Counted from the stretch's first letter, positions 47,966 to 60,420 are shown. The stretch: 64,000 bases of DNA from Rosa chinensis (GCF_002994745.2 NC_037094.1:67518319-67582318); one strand, 5' to 3'. Notes: a model not told the origin generated them from the letters alone. Made by a program: numbers and translations.

Positions 47966-48547
47966 ACTGTCATGGCAAAAGCCTTGTGATTCCTCAAATG
48001 TTATTCCTAATACACAAAAGTAAGGCCCTTATAGCAGCTGCTCTAGTATTGATTTTTTTTTCCCAATAGAAGAAAGAACAAAACACAACTACAAACAAAA
48101 GCCGCTTTACTGTTGATTTTTGTTTCTATGATGAGAAGGAATTCCATTCCTCAAGTGATACCTCTACAATTCCAAAATATTTTTAGCTCCTCAACATGTA
48201 TGGTGGCAGTACAATCATCAACTCAATCACAGTGGCTACTAGGGCTAGTGCTAGGCCCTGCACTCTCGACTAGAGGCATAGATCCCCATTGCTCCGTTGA
48301 CTCTAGAGGCTCAAGAACCACAACTCCACCATCACTAAGTCCAATGGCGAACTGATTAGGTTCAGATGGATGAGCTACAACTGCAGCTGGGTATACCATT
48401 CTGTTGTCGAATAATAGAATATCAGTGATCATATGGCGAAGTCAATAGTTTATATGCACGTATGCTTGTGTGTATACTTGGCACTTTCGAGTGTTTTTAA
48501 GGCACCATATGTTGTACCTTGGACTTGAAGGTAGATATGCAGCAGGG

Positions 48548-50196
48548 TGTTGATGTCATAATTTGGTTCGACAAATACTTTTGACTTTTCAACCCATTCC
48601 ACGCGGTACGCGTTGAAATGTCAAAGAGTCCACGTAGGACTCTGACCTTTCAACGCACTTAAACCTTTCATCGAGAAAGAAAAAATAACCCTAAGATGGA
48701 AATAATCATGACTACTGAGATGCCTCACTTTGGTACTCCAAGTCTTCAACCTTAGATCTCTACCTCTTAAGTCTTGGACGGTCACCATGTGATTGACTCA
48801 CCATCTTGGATGGCAAGGCAAAAGCATATCACGACCTCACTACTAGAATAGCACAGTCCAAAGGAACCAAGAGTCTCAACCCCCAAGACCAAGAGTTCGA
48901 CCCCCAAGCTTAGAAGCCTCGACCTCTAAGGATCATGACCACGAGTTCCAAGGCTAAAGCCTCGACCTCCAAGCTCACGCACATGTAATCGTCATGATAA
49001 GACATGGAGCACCAATCAAGAAGCAAATCTTACCTAATTGGACAAGTGTCACAATCCCATGACCAGCATGGCCACGAACGTGGGTTGAAGATGATGTGAT
49101 TAGAAGAGACCATAAAATGGTGACATCTGTCACCCACTCTGCCACCCACTCGACCAAACCCATGCTGATGGCATGTCAGAAAAGGAGCTGACACCCTTAT
49201 TTTCGGGGCCAAGCCCATACTCCAACAGTGTACCTCAACCACCTCCAAGCCCTATAAAAAGAAGGACTCTTCCTTCATTCGGGGTCTCGGAATCACTTTC
49301 CAAAAATACCAACAAAACTTCTCCTCCTTCTCACTTTCTGATTTGATCATCGGAGCCTGACAGGCCAGCACCATGTTGAATCGACCAGTCAACCCTATGG
49401 AGAGAAGATAAACCCCACATCCAAGATCTTACCCTACTACCCCACCTAGGACTTCAACTTTCTCTTCTCTCCGAAAGCTATGCCAAAATGCATAGTCCTT
49501 TCCATAGAGCTCCGCCAACATCAGGTGGAGGAAGCCCAACATCAGGTGGAGGAAGCCCAACATCAGGTGAAGGAAGTCCGAGACGAGACTATCAGTTTCA
49601 CCCAACAAGGAGCTTGGGAGCCCAACATCAGGTGGAGGAAGCCCAACATCAGGTGAAGGAAGTCCGAGACGAGACTATCAGTTTCACCCAACAAGGAGCT
49701 TGGGAGCCCAACATGAGGTGGAGGAAGCCCGACGTGAGGCCATCAGTTCCACCCAAGAAAGGAGCTTGGAAGCCCAACATCAGGTGGAGGAAGCCTAACA
49801 TCAGGTGAAAGAAGTCCCAGACGAGACTACCAGTTTCACCAAGAAAGGAGCTTGGAAGGCCAACATCAAGTGAAGGAAGTCCGAGACGAGACTATCAGTT
49901 TCACCCAACAAGGAGCTTGGGAGCCCAACATCAGGTGGAGGAAGCCCAACATCAGGTGAAAGAAGTCCCAGATGAGACTACCAGTTTCACCAAACAAGGT
50001 AGCTTGGAGACCCAACATCAGGTGAAGGAAGCCCGAGGCCATACCTTCATCCACAAGTGCACGACCAGGGCTACTCACGTAGTCAAACTAATCGAAGGAA
50101 AAGATAGGCCCACTTGAAGAAAACAACCCCACCACTTTACACTTGGATTTCAATGGAACTTCCGTTGACTCGTTGATGCCGAAATCGGCACCAACA
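48548..50196 (+). repeat. 5' LTR (1,649 bp)
   Basis: It contains a TATA-like CCCTATAAAAAGAAGG around 49248-49263, the likely promoter, with the transcribed part after it. The second half is built of a minisatellite. Confidence 0.95.
49504..50036 (+). repeat. Minisatellite in the LTR (repeated in the second LTR at 54113-54645)
   Basis: The short unit GCCCAACATCAGGTGGAGGAA is repeated inside a longer unit of about 85-110 bp that adds GTCCGAGACGAGACTATCAG and CAAGGAGCTTGGGAG. It lies downstream of the TATA-like box, so it would be in the transcript's leader. Frames over it are open by unit length only. Confidence 0.9.
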
Positions 50197-53156
50197 AATG
50201 GCGCCGTCTGTGGGAACCTTGAACGCTTGGCGCGTGTTCACTGGTTTAGTTAAGAAGGAAGCGCGTAGTATACCGGAAAGACCTTCAATGTCTAGAGCCT
50301 TACCTACGACTACGAATGAAAGATGAAACAATGACAAATTGGGCAAGGGTGGACATCCACCTACGAGGAGGAGCACAAGGTCGAGTATACCGTGCTTGCA
50401 AGGAATAGAGGAGAAGTCCGCCAACCCTTGCCACTAAAAACCTCGGCTTCCACCTTCTACACCAACCGGAGGTTGGACACTCAATGTTCATATCTACAAA
50501 TCTTTGTCCACATGTCTCCATTTGATGAAAGATAGCCCACTCCTGAGTATGATGTTGTCGTATGTGTACCCCCCAACATGCCACTGATGAGGAGACCAAG
50601 GGTGACCAACGTCGCAAAGACAAACACTTTGATGGTTTGGCGAACACGGGGCAACCATCACCACCCAAGGCTGATGAACACAATTGATCCTCATATCACC
50701 CCTGCTAATCATTATTATCACTGGATGGTGACAAGCGAATTATCATCGTTGGAGCGCCATCACTAGAATTCAAGCCGGGAACTGATGATCAGACAAAGTC
50801 TGTAGATTTGATGAATGGTGTAGTCAAGAGATCCACACAAAGATCACGACGCTACCTGACACGGAGAATCTTTCTACTAGAAATCCAGCAACGACCCTAC
50901 CTTCAACATCCAGGTCATTAGATGATAGCTCACAAGGACGCGTAGGAACCTCCGACGCATAGTCAATGACGAGCAACTTCAATTCTCGTGACATTGTGCG
51001 ACCACCACTCGATGAAGTAGCAGCCTTGGATCGAACTAGAGGCCTCGAACCTCCAACGCCTGGCAGCCCAGGACACTGGCGTAATAGGAGAGAGTTGTAA
51101 AAGCTTTGGAGTCGCTAGGAAAAGCGAAAAAGTTACCGCTAAATGCCTGACGACAAGACCACTTGTCCATCAAAGACGAAGGACTCAAATCCACTCATGC
51201 TAGAAGTCATTCACCGTTGTTGTCATAAAAAGTATCGAGATGCATGATAGGCGACGTCTCGCTATCCACAATCCACTACTCTGATTGACGTTGGTATTCA
51301 ACAAGCTTGGAGCTCCATCGCCAATCGCCACCATCATACGAAGGTGGGAGAAACTTTAGCTCACAGTTGTAACATGTAGCTAAAGGATGCACATGACCAA
51401 TGCTTCATCAATGCTGATATTCTTGAACCACGATGCTCGCATACCACGGAGATTCAATTGACTCTTAAGAACAGACCTTATTTGGCCTTACCCTCCACCT
51501 TCATTGGCAACTCAGGATCCACCGACTGATCATGTTTCAATGCTCGGATAATCTTGAAATTTGGAGTTGCTGGAGTACCGCCGCATGAGTCGAATTAATA
51601 GACGGGTTTACGAGTCTTGCATGCACGGCGACAATACCCATTCACCAATATGGCGAAAAATTGGTGGCTAGGAGAGCCAACCCCAGAAGAAGGAAAAGCT
51701 CTCAACCCCACCATCTTATTGCCCTTAGACCTGTACTCCCATCAAAAAGGTCTCGACGTGCCACTACTCAACCCTTTTGTTGCCAAAGGCCTGCATCAAG
51801 AAAATGCCCACATGGAGACACCGTCCGGAACAAGTCACATTCGAAGGAGCAAGCTACACCTCAAACGGTACACCCTACTCTAAATTACTTATTTGTCTTA
51901 TCATAAAGTATGATCACATGCACCATTATGTCCTCTTTAAAGATTTCCTTGATACGCCAAGAGTGATGAATCTTCGAACACCAATAGGAATATGTTAGCC
52001 CTAGAGAGCCGGGGGCTCAATTCTATTATGTATTGATTTTTACATCTTATATGGCGTTCTATGTATCTACTATATGTGTCTCTATACTATTTGCATGCTA
52101 TAAATCATGTTGAGATCGGAATTTGCACAAATGAATTAGCTTGAAAATATATCCATCTATTCAACAATTCGGCAAAGACCCCCGTGCTAAGCATATGACT
52201 AATTAACTCTGGTTACATCAGCTCATTACTGATGAACCTGTGTCAATGCCCAGACGCGGACCAAGTGGGGTACCAGTTCCACAAATCTATCTATATACAA
52301 ACTCCGAGAAGTTTATTGGAACACAAAGGTATAGCTATCTCAATAGAAGTCCATCTAAGATAAATATAGTAGTAGTTTGTATAATAGACATCCTTGGTAT
52401 TCCAACAGCCCAAGGATTTGAGCCACCGGATGAAAGAGTCTCGTTGGCCAAGACCAATTCACAGAGCTAGTGCCTTCAAGGTCTAACCCACTTGAGCCAT
52501 CGATGAAAGAGTCTCGCTAGCCGAGACCAATTCACAGAGTGCCCTCGAGGTCCAGCTCACTTAAGTCACAGGTGAGCAAGTCTTAAACAACTGAGACTAA
52601 CACACATAGTGCACTCGAGGTCCAACTCACTTGAGTCGCCAGGTGAGAGAGTCTTAATGGCCGAAACTCACAACGAACACTCGAGGTTGGTCGACTCTCA
52701 ACCGCCACGACCACCAGTTATGAGACTTTTAGACCGAACAATAGTTAGAGGTCTTACACTCCCTCAAAAATTATGCTAATATTTTAGTTATGGCAAAAGT
52801 AGGGACAATGCACTTATGTGCTAAATTAGAGCCAATAGTTAAAGCTCAGAGGGAAACAAAAGGAGTTCATTTAACCTATCCTCACCCTTGTCAAGAATGT
52901 TACCCTTCTCTCTATTGGAGATCAGCCACAATGAGTTTAATCTCCTACCGTGGACCTTCGTAGTTCGACCTTCAAACTACCATAGTAATGGCCTATCACA
53001 TATAGAAACTCACCCCCACACAACGAGGTTCACTTTTTACATCCACTCTTGGTCTTTCACTAAGAACCACCTACTCAAGCCTAGATTCACCAAATTCTCC
53101 CTCATATTGAGTTCCCTACCCAACATAAGCCTTGCTTGGCCAGGGAACTGGGGGCT
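50197..53156 (+). other. Interior of the non-autonomous LTR element
   Basis: No gag or pol motif was found in any frame. Around 52425-52695 there are about four tandem units of 80-95 bp (GAAAGAGTCTCGCTAGCCGA..., CTCGAGGTCCA.CTCACTTGAG). The rest is unique within the window. Confidence 0.8.
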
Positions 53157-54805
53157 TGTTGATGTCATAATTTGGTTCGACAAATACTTTTGACTTTTCA
53201 ACCCATTCCACGCGGTACGCGTTGAAATGTCAAAGAGTCCACGTAGGACTCTGACCTTTCAACGCACTTAAACCTTTCATCGAGAAAGAAAAAATAACCC
53301 TAAGATGGAAATAATCATGACTACTGAGATGCCTCACTTTGGTACTCCAAGTCTTCAACCTTAGATCTCTACCTCTTAAGTCTTGGACGGTCACCATGTG
53401 ATTGACTCACCATCTTGGATGGCAAGGCAAAAGCATATCACGACCTCACTACTAGAATAGCACAGTCCAAAGGAACCAAGAGTCTCAACCCCCAAGACCA
53501 AGAGTTCGACCCCCAAGCTTAGAAGCCTCGACCTCTAAGGATCATGACCACGAGTTCCAAGGCTAAAGCCTCGACCTCCAAGCTCACGCACATGTAATCG
53601 TCATGATAAGACATGGAGCACCAATCAAGAAGCAAATCTTACCTAATTGGACAAGTGTCACAATCCCATGACCAGCATGGCCACGAACGTGGGTTGAAGA
53701 TGATGTGATTAGAAGAGACCATAAAATGGTGACATCTGTCACCCACTCTGCCACCCACTCGACCAAACCCATGCTGATGGCATGTCAGAAAAGGAGCTGA
53801 CACCCTTATTTTCGGGGCCAAGCCCATACTCCAACAGTGTACCTCAACCACCTCCAAGCCCTATAAAAAGAAGGACTCTTCCTTCATTCGGGGTCTCGGA
53901 ATCACTTTCCAAAAATACCAACAAAACTTCTCCTCCTTCTCACTTTCTGATTTGATCATCGGAGCCTGACAGGCCAGCACCATGTTGAATCGACCAGTCA
54001 ACCCTATGGAGAGAAGATAAACCCCACATCCAAGATCTTACCCTACTACCCCACCTAGGACTTCAACTTTCTCTTCTCTCCGAAAGCTATGCCAAAATGC
54101 ATAGTCCTTTCCATAGAGCTCCGCCAACATCAGGTGGAGGAAGCCCAACATCAGGTGGAGGAAGCCCAACATCAGGTGAAGGAAGTCCGAGACGAGACTA
54201 TCAGTTTCACCCAACAAGGAGCTTGGGAGCCCAACATCAGGTGGAGGAAGCCCAACATCAGGTGAAGGAAGTCCGAGACGAGACTATCAGTTTCACCCAA
54301 CAAGGAGCTTGGGAGCCCAACATGAGGTGGAGGAAGCCCGACGTGAGGCCATCAGTTCCACCCAAGAAAGGAGCTTGGAAGCCCAACATCAGGTGGAGGA
54401 AGCCTAACATCAGGTGAAAGAAGTCCCAGACGAGACTACCAGTTTCACCAAGAAAGGAGCTTGGAAGGCCAACATCAAGTGAAGGAAGTCCGAGACGAGA
54501 CTATCAGTTTCACCCAACAAGGAGCTTGGGAGCCCAACATCAGGTGGAGGAAGCCCAACATCAGGTGAAAGAAGTCCCAGATGAGACTACCAGTTTCACC
54601 AAACAAGGTAGCTTGGAGACCCAACATCAGGTGAAGGAAGCCCGAGGCCATACCTTCATCCACAAGTGCACGACCAGGGCTACTCACGTAGTCAAACTAA
54701 TCGAAGGAAAAGATAGGCCCACTTGAAGAAAACAACCCCACCACTTTACACTTGGATTTCAATGGAACTTCCGTTGACTCGTTGATGCCGAAATCGGCAC
54801 CAACA
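53157..54805 (+). repeat. 3' LTR (1,649 bp)
   Basis: It matches the left LTR over its full length and is followed by the target duplication CAGGG. Confidence 0.95.
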
Positions 54806-54863
54806 CAGGGTATATCCGACATCGGTGTTGGAAAGTCGGCATAGCTAAAATTGATACACTTCC

Positions 54864-55112
54864 ATCTTCAAAGGTTGCATAGACTGACCGGCAATCGCAT
54901 GAATATGTAGCATCTGTGATATGACCCATAGCTGCTCGTGGCAACCATTGTCAAAAAGGAAAACAGCAAGTTCATACAAACGAATATCCTTGGAACATTA
55001 GAAGCAGTAGCCTTTCATGTATCTACGGCTATTGCTTCTAATGTTCCAATATTCGTTTGTATGGTTATCTTTCATGCGATTGTCGGTCAGTCTATGCAAC
55101 CTTTGAAAGGGT
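54864..55112. repeat. Inverted duplication covering the TOPLESS-like exon border
   Basis: The left part (54864-54902: CAAAGGTTGCATAGACTGAC, CGGCAATCGCATGAA; and 54975-55012: CATACAAACGAATATCC) returns inverted at 55022-55112 in the reverse order. The second arm lacks about 80 bp present in the first. The repeat could fold into a hairpin and may explain the lost splice acceptor. Confidence 0.85.
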
Positions 55113-55673
55113 TAAATAATAAAGCTGCAGCATTCCTTGAAAGTTGAGTCAAACACAAACATGCAAGAAATCTGAGTATTGAAACATCATATATATCAAA
55201 AACAATTAATGATGAAAGGAATACCAAAGATACCTGCTTAAGGCACTGCAACTTTGATGCTTCAAATATGCTAACTGGCTGTAGTGTGTAACCAGAATGT
55301 GTATTTGATCTTTCTGAAATTTACCGTGGGTCTGAGCAAGAGGTTTAGACAAACGGGTCCTGCTGTTATTCAAGAACTTGGCAGCCTGCCTTTCCCATCC
55401 ATCCAGGCTCCACACCATCAACTGAAGAAGCAGAGAAAATGTTATCAACAATTCATGCTTAAAAGAAAGTAATACTCCTCTTTCAACAACAACCTCTGCT
55501 CATCAGCTATATTGAATATAGAAATATCGAAACAAAATAGGATTGACAATAATTTTATGCTCATGCTTTCCTCTATTGAACATTTCCATCAAAGATTTTG
55601 TTTTTTGTTTGTTTGCACAATTTTCCGAAAGGGTCTCAGTAGTAGAATGAACAATTTATCAGGATTGACGATT

Positions 55674-57532
55674 GACTTGATACACATTTACGCAAGCGTA
55701 CGTATCATTGTCAAGATAGGGAAATATTATGCCCAAGTTTATCGTACCACGGGGATTAGTGGCTAACCCACAATCCTTGGGTGGTCGGAACTAAAGTCAC
55801 TAAGCAAACAAAATAAAAATAAAGTGAATAAAAATGTTATTCTAAGACACCAAGCCTTAGCAATGCTCGGCTTTGGTTTTCACCAAAGCCTAATCAAAAC
55901 TAAGAGCCTAGTGGTGGATATGCACAAATGAGTCGAAATTTGTAGGGGGTTTTGAATTGGGAATCAACTAAATTAAACGCAACCGAAAAGTAAACTAAAC
56001 AACTAATTAACGAACTAGAAAATTAAATTTGGGTTTTCAAATTAATAGGAACATGGGAGTGTCGGGTGATTCACACTAACTATCTTGCAAATATCAATGC
56101 CAATTTTACAAATGCATGCATTTCCTATATGTGTCAAGTCCCGTATCTAGTACCGGTTAAGGCTACTAAACCAATTATCCTTTCAGTGTATCGATTATGC
56201 CGGTTAGGGCCACAATCAACTCTCTAATTTGGGTATTACGCCGGTTAAGGCCGCAATATCCACAATTAGAGGCCTAGAGTGCAAGATAATAGAGACCCAA
56301 GCAAGCTTAGCTACAATTAAGCTAACTAATGGTTACCACACTTAAATCCTAGATGCCACAAGACCAATAAGTTGTCAATTTATCAATCCATTGATCACAA
56401 TTGCCCACAACATAATTTCAAAGGGTGACAAAGCCTAGAAACATGCTTCTAAGGGCCAATAAATTCGGATTTAAAGCATACACAATGAAATTTGCATTTA
56501 TTAAAATTAAAACATCAATATTTATACAAGATGAGTTAGGGCTTCACAACCCTAACTCCCAAAATTGAACTACTCACAACCCATTCAAGAATCCATCATT
56601 AATAGCAAATAAAATTATGGAATAGATAATAAGGAAGAGAGGGGAGAGTTAGCTTGGCTCACTTCTAGCTATGGGCTAGTATGAACCAAGTAATTTCTTC
56701 ACCCAACTACCCAAAATGGAGGTGTGGTGCTCTTGGTGATGATTCCCTTGAAGCTTTGAGTGAGTCCTTCTAAATTCCCAAAAGATTACTAAGAAAATAA
56801 TAAAGAAAAGAGGATGGGAAGGTGATTGATGGGAGAGGGCAGCAGCCCTCCCCGTTTTTGGAAATGGCTCTGCGGCGCTGTGTGTTGATATCCGTCTCCC
56901 CCAGCTACTGTAGGGTTACGTATATATATATATATATGTGTGTGGCTGGGCTGTGTGGCTGCAGAGAATATGGAATAGATGAGGCCACGTGGCAAGAAAG
57001 GAGAGGGAGAGAGAGAGGGAAGAAAATTGGTGCGTGAAGAAGAGGATGGACGAGATGAGAATCATGGTTTAATTAAACCATGGGTGCCACATGTCAAAGC
57101 TGAATTGGTTTTCAACCAATTATATACAAATCTGCACGTGCATGCAATGTTGCTCAACTCTCTTACTTAATTAATCAAATTAATGATTAATTAACCAAAT
57201 CAATAGTTAATCAATCAAATAAGTGATTAATTAACACTTTTCTTCAATTTCCTCTCTCTTCTTCTTGTAATTTCACGCACATACCCATAACTATGCGTAA
57301 TAGCCTTATGCTTCTTTCTTGGCTTTGACTTTAGTTGACCACATCGGCAGTTCGTCTTTTTGTCGGTAATTCCAATTAACTCCATTTTCGCACAATTTCT
57401 TCCAAAATCCACAGCTTCGCTTATTTACTACAAAATAAATAAAAATGGATTAATTACATAATAATTGACTTGAGGATTTACTTATTTCTAATGTTTTAGA
57501 TACAATTACATGCATAAAAATACGTGTAATCA
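55674..57532. mobile_element. Unclassified insertion with 6-bp target duplication
   Basis: ACGATT occurs at 55668-55673 and 57533-57538. Copy 2 of the C2-GRAM segment (around 46720) shows the uninterrupted site (GGATTGACAATTTTGATTG). The element starts GACTTGATACACATTTACGC and ends ACGTGTAATCA, with GTATCATT...ATCGTACCACGGGGATTAG near the left end, a motif I have met in many plant repeats. No transposase or reverse transcriptase is visible. The class is unknown. Confidence 0.75.
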
Positions 57533-57893
57533 ACGATTTTGATTGACCTAGAGATAGAGAACATTAATTAAGTATCTCCAAGAATCTTGGACCTTTTTAT
57601 ATATAAAGACTTTGGCATAAAGTGATAAAGTAATTTGGGATTCACATCCAAAATCAATTGGCAATGGATGGAGTGGTCGAAACCCTTATAAACTCATTAG
57701 CAAGGTTATATTTTTCCAATGTGGGAGTTATATTTAGGGGTCGTGACCACTTACCCAATTTTAGCCCAAAAATTGTCCACTTACTCCACCAAGAGTTTTT
57801 TGACCTCATTTACCCAATCTAACCTATAGTGACAGTTTTGCCCCCTATTAAACTCTATCCTCTTAGACTCTCTCTGCCGCGCCCCACCTCCGG

Positions 57894-58002
<109 letters not shown>

Positions 58003-58440
58003 CATGGTTGCTCCGGCAGTTTCGGGCCACCACCTCCATCAAATCTCCACCGCCATCAGAGAAGATAGGAGCACTGCATCCGGATTCGACCTCAACCTCC
58101 GAGCGCCGCTGTCACCCGAACCATACTCTCTCTCCCCCAGACTCTCTCTCTCTCTCTCTCTGCCATGGCTGCTCCGGCGCTCCACCTTCGGATTCGGGCC
58201 AACAACTCAGTCGATCCGGCGGATTCTGGGCCATCTAGTCTCTGTTTCTCGATCCGGATCTTGGCCGGGTCTTAACTGGGGAACCCACGGCGACGAAGAC
58301 GTACGGTGGTTGAGGTTGAGGTCGGTGGTCCGGTCCCATCAACCTTGTTTCGCCAACTCTTCCCATCTCGATGAAGACGATGACGATCCGACCAATCTTG
58401 CACCGGCCTCACACTCGGTGGGTGCCCAGAGCAATTTATA

Positions 58441-58656
58441 GGGGGCAGAAATATAGTTATTGGGGGGCAATAATATGATCAATTGTGTCTATAGTGTATT
58501 CATTTTGGTTTTGGGAGTTTATACAATTCACTGGAGGGTAATAATATAGTTACTGGGGGGCAATAATATGATTATTGGGAGACAATAATATGAGTATTGG
58601 GGGGCAATAATATGATTACTGGGGGGCAGTAATATAATTACTGGGGGGCAATAATA
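58441..58656 (+). repeat. Tandem repeat, unit about 22 bp (ACTGGGGGGCAATAATATGATT)
   Basis: At least six units lie between about 58527 and 58656, with more diverged units to the left. GGGGGG runs spaced about every 22 bases make G-quadruplex formation conceivable. Confidence 0.85.
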
Positions 58657-59124
58657 GCCGGATTCTGGTCATCGATCGCTGGATTTCGGTTACCGGTTCC
58701 CGGAATCAGGTCAACGGTCGCCGGAATCCGGTCACCGGTCGCCGGAGACCGCACCGGCCACTGGTCACTGGTCACCGGAGCACAGCAAGGTGGATGATGA
58801 CTTCTCTCTCTAAGTGAGAAAGAAGGAGAGGGCAAAAAAGTCTCAAAACAAAAAAAAAAAAGAATTAATTGGGTAAAGGAGAAATAATCCCTTAGAGTGT
58901 TTTGGGTAAATGGGGTTAAAAAACAGTTGATGGAGCAAGTGGGCAATTTTTAGCCTAAAATCGGGTAAATGATCATTTCCCCTTATATATTTATACACAT
59001 TCTCAACATAAACAAAATCATCTCTATCTCAAATGTGGAATCCTAATACCACTACCTGCTTGCTTAATTGAACGACAAAAATGATTGAAAATAAAATCCA
59101 AGCCAGCCTTCTTCATGATAGTAT

Positions 59125-59247
59125 TTCAGAACGTTCTCTAAATACTTATTGTAATTAGGAATTTAGGCTTAATGTCCACCTTTGTATTCAACAGTTTTTA
59201 TTAATTATGGCTTGAGGGCAGCCTCATCAGCCATTTATTTAAAAAAA
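59125..59247 (+). repeat. 5'-truncated retroposon tail (same family as 33.5 and 47.3 kb)
   Basis: AACGTTCTCTAAATACTTATTG through GGCTTGAGGGCAGCCTCATC and an A-run. It sits at the same place relative to the GRAM exon as the tail at 47256, so it was inserted before the segment duplicated. Confidence 0.8.
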
Positions 59248-59329
59248 AAAAAAAAAACTTAATATCTTTATTAATTAAGCCAATTCTGTAGAGAATGGTT
59301 AAATTTTTGAAGTACCTATAATGCCCATA

Positions 59330-59535
59330 GTTTATTAATATGAAGAATAACAACATTTTCATCATGAGAGGGTGAAATTGATATTAGCCATAAAACTGAA
59401 AATAACTACCCACTATCCATTTATTTTCTTTTTTGTTTTTCAATCTTTATCTATTTTCATAAATTTTCAAAAATAAACGGCCAAATGGCACGCACAGAGT
59501 GTGTGTCAAGAGGCTAGTTATAATTATCGGAAAAA
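59330..59535. repeat. Further fragment of the C2-GRAM segmental repeat
   Basis: It resembles 46120-46350 and 44225-44400 (TATTAGCC..., GAAAATAACTACCCACTAT, GTGTGTGTCAAGAGG). It would be the flank downstream of a further, otherwise lost, copy. Confidence 0.6.
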
Positions 59536-59706
59536 AAACATTCCATATATTATTAAAAGGCTTTGAGCCTTTGACCATATTGGATTCGAGTTAGACAAAA
59601 AACAAAAAAACAAAAATCAAGAAAAGGAAATCTATAGCTTCATTCATTCCCAACTTTCAAGAAATACAAAAATAGCTATAATGACTAAAACGGCAGTGTG
59701 TGGTAG

Positions 59707-60420
59707 TCAAGTAGTAGAACCCAGAAGCCCCGAGCTCATACTGGTGATCACTTTGTTATACACTGGTAGCAGGTGAGAATGGAAGTAATTGCAAGCCAAT
59801 ATTGTAAGCCAGCAGAGCGCATAGATAAAGCCGGTGACACATTTGAACCAGAGAGTGGGAAATGGAATAGTGATGGATATGAAGATTGCAGTGACCCCAA
59901 AGAAAATGCCGACTCGCTGGAGCACCTTAGCCGCTTGTTCGAAGATGGAGCGAATACATCTGCCCACAAAGAAGCAAGTGAAGCCAAGGATGAGGGTGAA
60001 TCCGAGGAAGTAAAAGCTTGCAGGGAGCTCCGAGCCGGACTTGACGGAGAGGAGAGCCATTTCGATGCCGGATGCCGAGCAGAACAGAGCAAGTATCTTT
60101 GCCCAATAATCCAGCACGCGGTGGTTGGGTTGGTTGGGCTCTGCTGCTGTCTGTGGTTGACCCATTTCTACGTCCGCTGGCTGAGCCATTTCTACGTTTG
60201 GAGGATCAGGAACCCGACCAAGTTTTGCTCGGAGTTCATCGTCGCCGTTATCGGATGATAGCAAGGGTTGGAAGTCGATGATGGGGATGTTGGCGTGGGT
60301 GGGGTGATCGGAGCTTGGTCTTTCCGTCGGTGGTTTGATGTACCGATCGGGTACAACGCCTTTTTCTGACAGGGACTGTACTCGGACAATAGGCTTGGGC
60401 CAATCCTGTGGGCAATTCAT
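59707..60420 (-). CDS. Chimeric protein: N-terminus of a 2-oxoglutarate dioxygenase fused to a four-helix membrane protein
   Basis: Residues 1-65 (MNCPQDWPKPIVRVQSLSE..., VVPDRYIKPPTERPS, INIPIID-like NIPIIDFQPLL) look like the start of a plant 2-OG/Fe(II) dioxygenase (JOX or anthocyanidin-synthase-like) without any catalytic part. Then RVPDPPNVEMAQPADVEMGQ leads into a protein with four hydrophobic segments (ILALFCSASGIEMALLSV, FLGFTLILGFTCFFVG, VGIFFGVTAIFISITI, VTGFIYALCWLTILAC) that I do not recognise. The 237-residue frame is open. A TATA-like TATAAAAA (minus strand, 60525-60518) favours the Met at 60420 over the one at 60498. The dioxygenase piece is bounded by 23-bp direct repeats. Confidence 0.65.
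   Translation of the reverse strand: MNCPQDWPKPIVRVQSLSEKGVVPDRYIKPPTERPSSDHPTHANIPIIDFQPLLSSDNGDDELRAKLGRVPDPPNVEMAQPADVEMGQPQTAAEPNQPNHRVLDYWAKILALFCSASGIEMALLSVKSGSELPASFYFLGFTLILGFTCFFVGRCIRSIFEQAAKVLQRVGIFFGVTAIFISITIPFPTLWFKCVTGFIYALCWLTILACNYFHSHLLPVYNKVITSMSSGLLGSTT

Larger units (their letters stand above)
48548..54805 (+). mobile_element. Non-autonomous Ty3/gypsy-type LTR element (LARD-like), very young
   Basis: Two LTRs of exactly 1,649 bp start TGTTGATGTCATAATTTGG and end GGCACCAACA. I saw no difference between them where I compared them. CAGGG borders the element on both sides (48543-48547, 54806-54810). A primer-binding site TGGCGCCGTCTGTGGG starts 2 bp after the left LTR (about 50199), a form common in plant Ty3/gypsy elements. 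A polypurine tract (GGGAACTGGGGGCT) precedes the right LTR. The 2.96-kb interior has no gag or pol domains, so it must rely on a helper. Confidence 0.95.
48223..55451 (-). pseudogene. TOPLESS-related (TPL/TPR) co-repressor, 3' end only, split by an LTR element
   Basis: Only the last WD40 exons of a Groucho-type co-repressor remain. They are 55433-55233 (VWSLDGWERQAAKFL..., HYSQLA), 54945 to 54806 (GHITDATYSC, YATFEDGSVSILAM, HRCRIYP) continuing at 48547-48512 (AAYLPSSP), and 48432-48223 (VYPAAVVAHPSEPNQFAIGL, GGVVVLEPLESTEQWG). A one-base deletion after QLA shifts the frame in the first exon. The exon at 54945 lacks an AG acceptor, and a 6.26-kb LTR element sits between CRIYP and AAYLP. Upstream exons are absent. 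It is clearly derived from the family and dead. Confidence 0.9.

Noticed and set aside
49488..49808. Frames with TSGGGSP or HQVEEAQHQVKE repeats in the LTR (also at 54097)
   Set aside because: Translation of the LTR minisatellite; identical in both LTRs because of retrotransposition, not coding selection.
58004..58441. 145-residue frame starting at an ATG after the CT run
   Set aside because: Inside the MULE-like element, low-complexity and without recognisable family; kept only as a note.
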